Source: Nemophila menziesii | Lineage: Eukaryota > Streptophyta > Magnoliopsida > Boraginales > Hydrophyllaceae | Direction of reading: 5' to 3' | Assembly: GCA_029959085.1 (NCBI GenBank) | Contig: JARWIR010000015.1 | Coordinates: 9,547,017 to 9,611,016 of the forward strand | Length of the DNA: 64,000 nucleotides | In this document: piece after piece, positions 57,680 to 64,000 of the stretch | How the letters are laid out: each line of letters begins with the position of its first letter | Position numbering within the stretch: position 1 is the stretch's first letter | Notes under the pieces: generated by a model | The model's input: the letters and a program-made list of their open reading frames with translations, nothing else | Databases searched by the model: none | Told to the model about the DNA's origin: nothing | Translations under genes and position numbers: made by a program

Positions 57680-59620
57680 AATCTTCTTCCGTATCCTTAA
57701 ACCCATATCACCAGAGCTTGATTCAATCTTACCCACATAAAGAATTATCATCCTAACACCTTTCCTAACCCAATAGAGCTTGTTCCACCTATGATCAAGA
57801 GTTCAAATTTCAAAAGTGTTCAAAGCTTTGAGTTGGGGGTCAAAAGAGATGATAAAGAGATGATAGAGATTTTATCAAGTGTAAGGGAGATGAAGTATCA
57901 AGGCAAGGTATTGGGTGTTGGAAGAAGATATACAAGAGATTTCTAGAGTGTGATTGATTGGGATGGAGCACAAGAGGATGTAAGGGATAGCGAAATTGGT
58001 GATTCATGAAGTTTACATACAAGGAAATCACTGCATCCTATCTTGGGTATTAATCACGCGAGGCAATTGCCTCGAAGAGTATGTTTTCTTTCTTCCTTAC
58101 CATTTCTCTATATGCACTATTTGCTATTTTTATTTTATTGAGTCTTTTCGAGTCGTGGGGACACGACTCATTTTTGAGTTGGGGGTGGGGATTCGTTGTC
58201 CCTCATCTCCATTTTTTATGTGATTTACTGTTTTTTTAGAAAAATTTGAAAATAATTTGAAATTTTTAAGAGATGGATTAGATGCAGAATGTGTTTAATA
58301 GCTTGAAAGCATAAGCTTAGTAAGTTGATGATAGAAAGTAGTATGTTTATGAGCTGCTTTATTTTGTATACTTTGAGTATTTGCAGGAACACACATTGAT
58401 AGTAAAGGAAAAGATTAGTTAGCAATGCGATAGAAAGTATATTCGATCTCAAGGAACCATGAGTGGTGTGTAAGCTGTGAAATCCAAGCTAGTTGATAAA
58501 CCCATTTAATGAACGTGCTAAAGGTAAGAGAATGACTAAATTGCATAGTTTAGAAAGTGATTAAGGCGGTTCTTTCATAAGCCCCTTGTTGCCTTTTAGC
58601 TTGCTGTCCATTTTATTATTATATATCCTTCTCAGCCCCTTCTAGCCTTTCTAAAGCCTTTTTATTAGCCACATTATAATCCATATCCCTTTAGATTATA
58701 GGACTTTTCCATATGACCCGCACTCGAATCGCGATGCATAGACAATTATTTTAGAGCTTGAGTTTGGGGTGGTGGGTCCACCATTATGGGAAATATTATT
58801 GGGTTGGGATTTTTGAGCTTATTAAGTGTGCCCTGTTCTATAATTGATGATGATTCACAGGTTTATTTGTAACCCTTTACCGGGGTAATAGTAAATGAAA
58901 AAGAAGCAAAAAAGCTAAAGTTATGAAAAGGCATAATTTATGAAAAATAGCGTGATATCTCAACATCAAAAAGAGAATCATAGCTATAAAGAAAAAAAAA
59001 TTGAAATGAAAAGAATATATATTTGGACCGGCAAAGAGGAATTTTTATGTGAACATCTTATTGCTTTAATTGGGTTATTGGGGATGCTAATTTATGCATC
59101 AAGGAAGTCATTGGGTTGAGTGAGAATGTTTTACGAGAGTAACTCAAGCTCTAGGGCGATTCGTTGATGGCTAGTGAGGAGAGAGCCAAAAGCTCACTCT
59201 AAATTATCCAAATATACTTATCATACCGTCCCTAAGCCAACATTACAACCCTAAAGACCTTTTGATTCTTTGCTATGTAATCTAGAAGTGATTGAGCCGT
59301 TAGAGAATAGTTAAGTGGACCTTTGGATACTAGTGAAGTTCGATGAACAATCTATAGCCTCCTTGGTGAACTGAGTAAAGATCCTCTCCTTCTTACATTG
59401 CGAAGCTAATCCAATCTTGAATTCAAACCGTGTTGATTGTGGATATGACAAGTGTGCAGGTATGTAGTTTGTAAATATTATTACATGAAATTTTTTAAGT
59501 AGTTGCTTTGAGTTTATTCTATATACTCTGCTATCTTCTTCTCCCCCGTGCTTCATTGACTTAGCTGATATTTTCGAGACTTCCCTATGTTTTTGTTTTT
59601 ATTGTATCGGGACGATACAA
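57680..59620 (+). other. Long 3' non-coding part of the plus element
   Basis: No credible protein. Purine motifs GAGTTGGGGGT occur at about 57832, 58172 and (as GAGTTTGGGGTGG) 58753, before the real polypurine tract. The block around 59160-59290 (AAAGCTCACT, CGTCCCTAAGCCAA) matches 14400-14600 of the older element in reverse. Confidence 0.65.
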
Positions 59621-59637
59621 GTTTGAGTTGGGGGTCT
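59621..59637 (+). other. Polypurine tract
   Basis: GTTTGAGTTGGGGGTCT directly before the 3' LTR. It primes plus-strand DNA synthesis in LTR elements. The older element has AAGTTGAGGGTCT in the same place. Confidence 0.8.
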
Positions 59638-61408
59638 TGATGTCTCCCTTTTTTGTCTAAATATAAGACCTTAGGAGACATCATTTTAGGATGAAATTGG
59701 TCTGTTTATATTGACTTTTGTGCTTAAATTGCAATATTACACTTTCTCCCCTTGGAATTAGACTATTTGCATTTATAGAGCTTTTGTGCGTTAATTTACT
59801 TATTTTTAGTGCAAAGTTAGTAGGTTTATGAATTTCATGAGAAACCAATCCAAGGAGGAGAAGTGAGAATTAAAGTCTTAGAATATTTCTAGTGTGCTTA
59901 GTCGAGTTTCCTGAATTTAAATTGCACTTTCCTATTTCTATGTCTTGATTTAATGATTTATTATTTTTAAAGCATATGCGGTTTAATTATTTATTTAATG
60001 TGAAGCTTTAGAGATAATATGGAAATAAATTAGATGCTAAATCAATTCTAAGGAGATAAGGAAAGAAGATCTTGAAGAAATCTGGAGATAGAAGGAAGTA
60101 GAGTTCAATTAGGAAAAGGAAAAGCTGCCTTATGAATCTGAAATTCCAGCCACGTTTTAAAGATTAATTCATAACTAATGAATGACATGGATTCTGGACG
60201 AGTGGTCTGCACCAGTAGAAAGATCTCTCCGAGACAAGCAGTTTCATATATTGGAACTTCTCAAACGGATAAGTATTGAAAAAGATATGACCAAATCAAA
60301 TCAGCAGCAGAATCTTACCTTTCCTAGATTTTAGGGTTACGAATTAAAGAGTCCTTGACTTGTCTTCCACTCCAAGTAATTCGACCTAGGGCTTGCTAGC
60401 ACCTATAAATACCAGCTCTAAACCTTAGAAAATCATCCCTTGGCTGCATAAGCTTAATATACACAAATAATTCATCATAGAAGCAATCAAGAGGATCTAG
60501 AGGAGGAAGAAGTAAGAGCTAGAGCTTAATTTCATCAATTCAACACTTCTCCATCTCTATTCTTTGGGTAATTTAGTATTAGATCTATTTTGTCTATGAG
60601 ATATTTCTAAACTATTTATTTAAGAAGTTTTATTATGCATAATTTCTCTTTAGGATTGTAATTATATGAACCTTTGATTATTATTTTTTCTGTTTTAATT
60701 TGAATCTGGGATTTTAGTATTTAATTGAATTGGTTCTTAATTTCCGTTGACTATATTCTTGTGCTTGTTCACTATCATTGACGTCGCAAATCAAGGGTAG
60801 GTTTTAGTAATTAGGCTATTCACTTTGGTGGGGAAGTGATCGCCTTGACGGGGGGTTTAATTACAGACATAGAATATAGACGCGTGGTATCCGTTATTTG
60901 ACCCTGACGGGCTTGTCTAACCACGTAGCCAAAGAGGTAAAATAGTATTCATCTGAAAGTAGCTTATAATTGCCCTGACGGGGTTTGTAATACCGTAGGA
61001 TAGCTTCTAGGTCCACCCTGACGGGGGCTAGGAGATAATAGATTCCCGACTATTGTGAGATTTCCCATTCACCCTTATTCTTAGGAATCATAGATTCAAT
61101 AGGATAGATTCATACTTGCATATCCTTATCTTTCGTGCATAATTATTAATTGTTTATTTTATTGTCTATTTTATTATTTAATTAATTAGAAAACAAACTC
61201 CCTTGTTATTTATCTTTTTATTTAAAGCAATTAAAACTATCTATTCTGATCTTGAACACGAATTTAGAATAACTACTTAAATCCCTGTGGAGACGATAAT
61301 CCCGATTTTACTTATCTATTACTTGGTACGACCCGTACACTTGCGGTCTGTGGATCCTTTATTCCTTTGCTTTTATTTCATTATTTTATAACACACAAGG
61401 ACCCACCA
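59638..61408 (+). repeat. 3' LTR, 1771 bp
   Basis: Same length and nearly same sequence as the 5' LTR. Followed by CATGC and then CTCAGTACTTT repeats of the host element. Confidence 0.95.
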
Positions 61409-61520
61409 CATGCTCAGTACTTTATGCTCAATACTTTTTTCATGCTCAGTACTTTATGCTCAGTACTTTATGCTCAGTACTTTATCCATGCTCAGTACTT
61501 TATGCTCAGTACTTTTTCCG
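61409..61520 (+). repeat. CTCAGTACTTTATG minisatellite
   Basis: About eight units of ATGCTCAGTACTTT-like sequence, continuous with the repeats at 53640-53720 before the LTR element inserted. The frames read through it (LCSVLYAQYF repeats) are artefacts. Confidence 0.85.
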
Positions 61521-61559
61521 GCGGTGGTCGGCGGTGGTCGGTGGTGGAGCTGGAAATTA

Positions 61560-61772
61560 TTGATAGTCAATGAAGGAGGAGAGAGAAAAATGATAAAGTA
61601 GGAGAGAGATTAATGGTAATGGAGGAGAGAGAAGAATTTTTTTTTGTCTTATATACACTAGAAGGGTAGTAATGATATTTGTCAATTTTGAGGCCTCTAA
61701 GTAGAAGAGAGAAATCACTTGGTTCTTATGTGGCACTAAGATGGTCCCCAAGACCCATTGGGTAATTCACCC
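61560..61772 (-). repeat. Right terminal inverted repeat of the Mutator-like element
   Basis: Reversed, it gives GGGTGAATTACCCAATGGGT at the outer end, then ACTACCCTTCTAGTGTATAT and a CTCTCTCC leader, parallel to 52464-52690. Confidence 0.75.
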
Positions 61773-61904
61773 AAGATATATTTAATTAAGATCTTGTTTG
61801 ATTTTTTTCTAGATTTTTAAAATTTATAAACTTCACAAATTTTATTGATTGTTTTAATTCCATTTAAAGTTTATAATTTTTTTTTTAATTCTATATAAAA
61901 TTTA

Positions 61905-62135
61905 ATATTCTTTTCGTTTCAAAATATTTGTCCACTTTGCTTTTCACACGAATTAAGAAAATAAATGATTACAATACCTTTTACAAAATTACCCTTCATA
62001 AAATGTCTTGATATTTTAAATGTGTATTGGAAATATAAATTTTAATTTTTTAATAGAGGTAGTAATGAAATTTTTTTGGAAAAAATTTCTTGAAATACTA
62101 AGTGGACAAATATTTTGAAACGGTCAAGATTTAAA
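61905..62135. mobile_element. Stowaway-like MITE
   Basis: Perfect 23-bp inverted arms CGTTTCAAAATATTTGTCCA+CTT at 61915-61937 and 62100-62122 (reverse complement). These match the CTCCCTCCGTTTCA...GTCC terminus of Stowaway elements with a worn outer end. A TA target site is likely but the exact ends are unclear. Confidence 0.75.
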
Positions 62136-62339
62136 TGTATTTTAACAGATTTTGATTTTATTCTAAAAAATAAAATATACATCTATTTAACCAATTCAAC
62201 ACAAAAAGGTATTCTTCAACTATAAGGGTTGATTTGATTTTTGTTTCGAATTTATAATTTTAATTTTACCTTCTGAATATTAAATAAATAATAAATTTTA
62301 AGATAGAAAAATATATACACTCAAAAACGTTGTAAAATT

Positions 62340-62625
62340 GCAGAACAGAAAAAGAAAAAGTAAACTATGAAAAACAATGAAACATTATTTTTAATGTTCA
62401 ATAAAAAACCAATGAAACATGATAACCTAAAACCCATCTCTTCACACTACTATGAAAAACAATAAAATATTATTTTTGTGTCTGGTAAAAAAACAATGAA
62501 ACATGATAATCTATAACCCATCTTTTCACTCTCGTAAACTGTGGAAAACAATGAAACATTATTATTATGTTTGATATAATAACAATGAAGCATGATAACC
62601 TAAAAAAACAAAGAAACATCCCTTC
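62340..62625. repeat. Three tandem copies of a repeat of about 80 bp
   Basis: Unit GAAAAACAATGAAACATTAT, then a T-rich part, AACAATGAAACATGATAA and CTAAAACCCATCTCTTCACA. Starts near 62365, 62450 and 62540. A single copy lies at 29666-29790. Confidence 0.8.
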
Positions 62626-62889
62626 ATACTCAATTCAATATGCCATCAGTTGATGAAACGGTTTGTTGCAAGAGATCGAAATTTGATATTTCTATATGAT
62701 ATTAGTGAATAAATATGACTGACATATATGTTAACTAGTCTAATCCCAATTCAGAAACACGACCATGAATGATTAGAAATTAGAATAATTATAAAATAGC
62801 TTATAATTTTTTTTTTTACCTTAATCGTTGTTTTGCTTAAAGTTTATAAAATCTCTACTTCTGCAGAAAGCTTTGTAGAAGATTTTTTT

Positions 62890-63138
62890 ATTTATACTTA
62901 AACCTTAAACTCCTATAAAGTCTAATGACTTGGAAAATTCAATAACTTTTGAATATTTTAAAGTTTTAATGGATTTAAAAGAGTCTTGATTGAATATATC
63001 TAGATTTTTAAAGAGTTTTAAAAATCTAAATTGAAAACCCCAAGATTTTAATAGACCTTTTAAAAGCGTGATTGGTAACACCTCCACTTTCAAACTCCAA
63101 AAAAAAATCCAAAAACTCCTAGTTGAATACACCCCCTA
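62890..63138. mobile_element. One end of a DNA transposon (GGGTGTATTCAACT type)
   Basis: The region is made of AAAGTTTTAATGGATTTAAA-, AAAAATCTA- and CAAGATTTTAATAGA-like subterminal motifs and closes with CTAGTTGAATACACCCCC at 63119-63136. This style is common for a family of small plant DNA elements whose terminus is GGGGGTGTATTCAA. The other end was not found. Confidence 0.45.
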
Positions 63139-63500
63139 AAACTGAAAGCTTAAACGCCTTCGAGCTCTTTCTTATCTTCTTCTTTTCCTTCTTCCATCTC
63201 CGACCCAACAACCACACCGTTCTCTTAGCAACCTCTAATCATCATATGAACACCACCACGCCTGCAACGATCCAACACCACCACTCGTTCGAGCCCAACC
63301 TATCACAACCGCCTCTCTCTTCTTCACACAACAGCAAATGCCTGGGCTTGAGTCATTATCCACACACGATTCTCTTTCCTTCATTGGGATTGAGTCACAA
63401 TCCACAACAACCCATCAACACCGCCCCTCCATTTCTGCCTGCAACATTTCTGATTCGTTCGAACCACTTTGAGCGACATTATAGCCCTAACTCCGAGTGA
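63123..63500 (+). CDS. Doubtful 125-codon frame, unidentified
   Basis: Open from 63123 to TGA at 63500, rich in His, Asn, Pro, Ser and Thr (for example NHHMNTTTPATIQHHHSF). Composition changes from AT-rich to CT/CA-rich here, as in a plant 5' leader or coding start. The first codons overlap the transposon end, so the true start, if any, would be one of the later Met codons (63246). No family recognised; may be a leader of a gene beyond 64000. Confidence 0.25.
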   Translation: MNTPPKTESLNAFELFLIFFFSFFHLRPNNHTVLLATSNHHMNTTTPATIQHHHSFEPNLSQPPLSSSHNSKCLGLSHYPHTILFPSLGLSHNPQQPINTAPPFLPATFLIRSNHFERHYSPNSE

Positions 63501-64000
63501 CCACCACCTCTCTCTTCTTCACACATTGAACCCTGGGAGACATCACACATCACCGTGATTTGTTTGATTTAGAATTTTACTGTAAGTGCTAAATTAGAAG
63601 TGTTATATTACATTTGGTTGTTGTGTTATGCGAGTTATGTCAATGTAATTTTACTATATGTGATAAATCAGAAGTGTTATGGTAGTGATATCCTTGTATT
63701 CTTTTTGCTTGGATCAACTAGATCTAGGTGATGTTAAGACACTGATGATAAGAAGTTATTCTTCTAGATGCAGGTATAAGAATGACAAATATTTCAAATT
63801 GATATTTAAGTATGCAATTTGAAATATTAAATCAGAGTCTGATAATTTCATGTTTTTAGGAGCCCAATGCTGAGAATGATACACAAATATGCAGCTCTAT
63901 GATTTTTTACCTCAACCAACCATTGGGTAATTCCAGCTTACATAAATCTTCAAATGTTGTAGTTTACTAAATATATTTTCCAGACTAATTATTTCATCGG
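63501..64000. other. Intron- or intergenic-like end of window
   Basis: No gene. Direct repeat GAATTTTACTGTAAGTGCTAA at about 63572 and 63647 (second copy altered). A perfect 14-bp stem AATATTTCAAATTG / CAATTTGAAATATT at 63788-63801 and 63815-63828. Confidence 0.4.

Larger units (their letters stand above)
53721..61408 (+). mobile_element. Young Athila-like LTR element without pol core
   Basis: Two 1771-bp LTRs (53721-55491 and 59638-61408), TGATGTCTCCC ... GGACCCACCA, with flanks CATCC and CATGC (4/5 target duplication). By eye they differ at 11 sites (about 0.6%), which at plant rates of 7e-9 to 1.3e-8 per site per year means roughly 0.2-0.5 million years. Interior: two primer-binding sites, a 422-codon frame, palindromic island, TATA-like box, long non-coding stretch, polypurine tract. 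No protease, reverse transcriptase, RNase H or integrase core, so movement would depend on a partner element. It sits inside the Mutator-like element. Confidence 0.93.
52464..61772. mobile_element. Mutator-like element carrying a host gene fragment (Pack-MULE)
   Basis: Exact 9-bp target duplication AAGATATAT at 52455-52463 and 61773-61781, the length made by Mutator transposases. The ends are inverted repeats of at least 200 bp: GAGATTATTACTCAAAGAGT at the left and, reversed, GGGTGAATTACCCAATGGGT at the right (17 of the first 24 bases match). Inside follow a shared ACTCTTCTTACT/CTCTCTTCTACTT-AGGCC block, an ACCTTCTTACCC / ACTACCCTTCT block, a TATA-like TATATA and CT-rich leader. Without the LTR element nested in it (53721-61408) it is about 1.6 kb. 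It has no transposase and carries a CDC48-like exon. Confidence 0.85.

Noticed and set aside
61367..61601. Plus-strand frames with LCSVLYAQYF repeats
   Set aside because: Read from the CTCAGTACTTT minisatellite in two frames; no gene.

Overview
The window is nuclear DNA of a dicot-type flowering plant. It is AT-rich and intron-containing, and it is built mostly of plant transposable elements of types found in plants: L1-type LINEs, Copia and Athila-like Gypsy LTR elements, hAT and Stowaway MITEs, and a Mutator-like element. One complete host gene was found. No bacterial, organellar or CRISPR features were seen.

Layout. 1-2830: 5' two thirds of a decayed LINE (minus). 4084-4560: small hAT element with a perfect 8-bp target duplication. 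5556-9247: an intact eight-exon catalase gene (minus, 492 codons, all GT-AG introns) whose fourth intron is filled by an unusual tandem array. 9985-11300: a region with gene-like signals (TATA, CT/GA microsatellite, a short frame behind a splice acceptor, long perfect palindromes). 11852-19680: an old Athila-like element (minus) with a hAT inserted in its 3' LTR. 19681-28330: a second LINE (minus) interrupted by a solo LTR at 26260-28027. 28447-35139: hAT-like ends, a tandem repeat, unidentified exon-like pieces and a Copia element with both LTRs (30549-34127). 35145-39215: a decayed Copia pol (minus). 39216-44454: a third LINE (minus). 44455-48206: two LTRs of different families joined tail to tail, one holding a 1.2-kb hAT. 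48207-51112: a Copia fragment (minus). 52464-61772: a Mutator-like element with an exact 9-bp target duplication that carries a piece of a CDC48-type AAA-ATPase gene and is itself split by a young LTR retrotransposon (53721-61408). 61905-64000: a Stowaway MITE, a tandem repeat and uncertain sequence.

How parts relate. The catalase gene is the only gene expected to make a conventional enzyme (peroxisomal H2O2 breakdown). The two Athila-like elements (minus at 11852-19680, plus at 53721-61408) have different LTRs but share one architecture: a gag-type frame, no reverse transcriptase or integrase core, a conserved end-of-pol remnant, a GC-rich island of CCGGTATACCGG-type palindromes, a TATA-like box, a short frame, a long non-coding stretch with polypurine motifs, then the 3' LTR. 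The plus copy is young (11 LTR differences found by eye in 1771 bp) and keeps an open 422-codon frame ending in an integrase C-terminal-like segment. Several nested insertions give a clear relative order of events. All similarity calls are from reading the sequence; no database search was possible.
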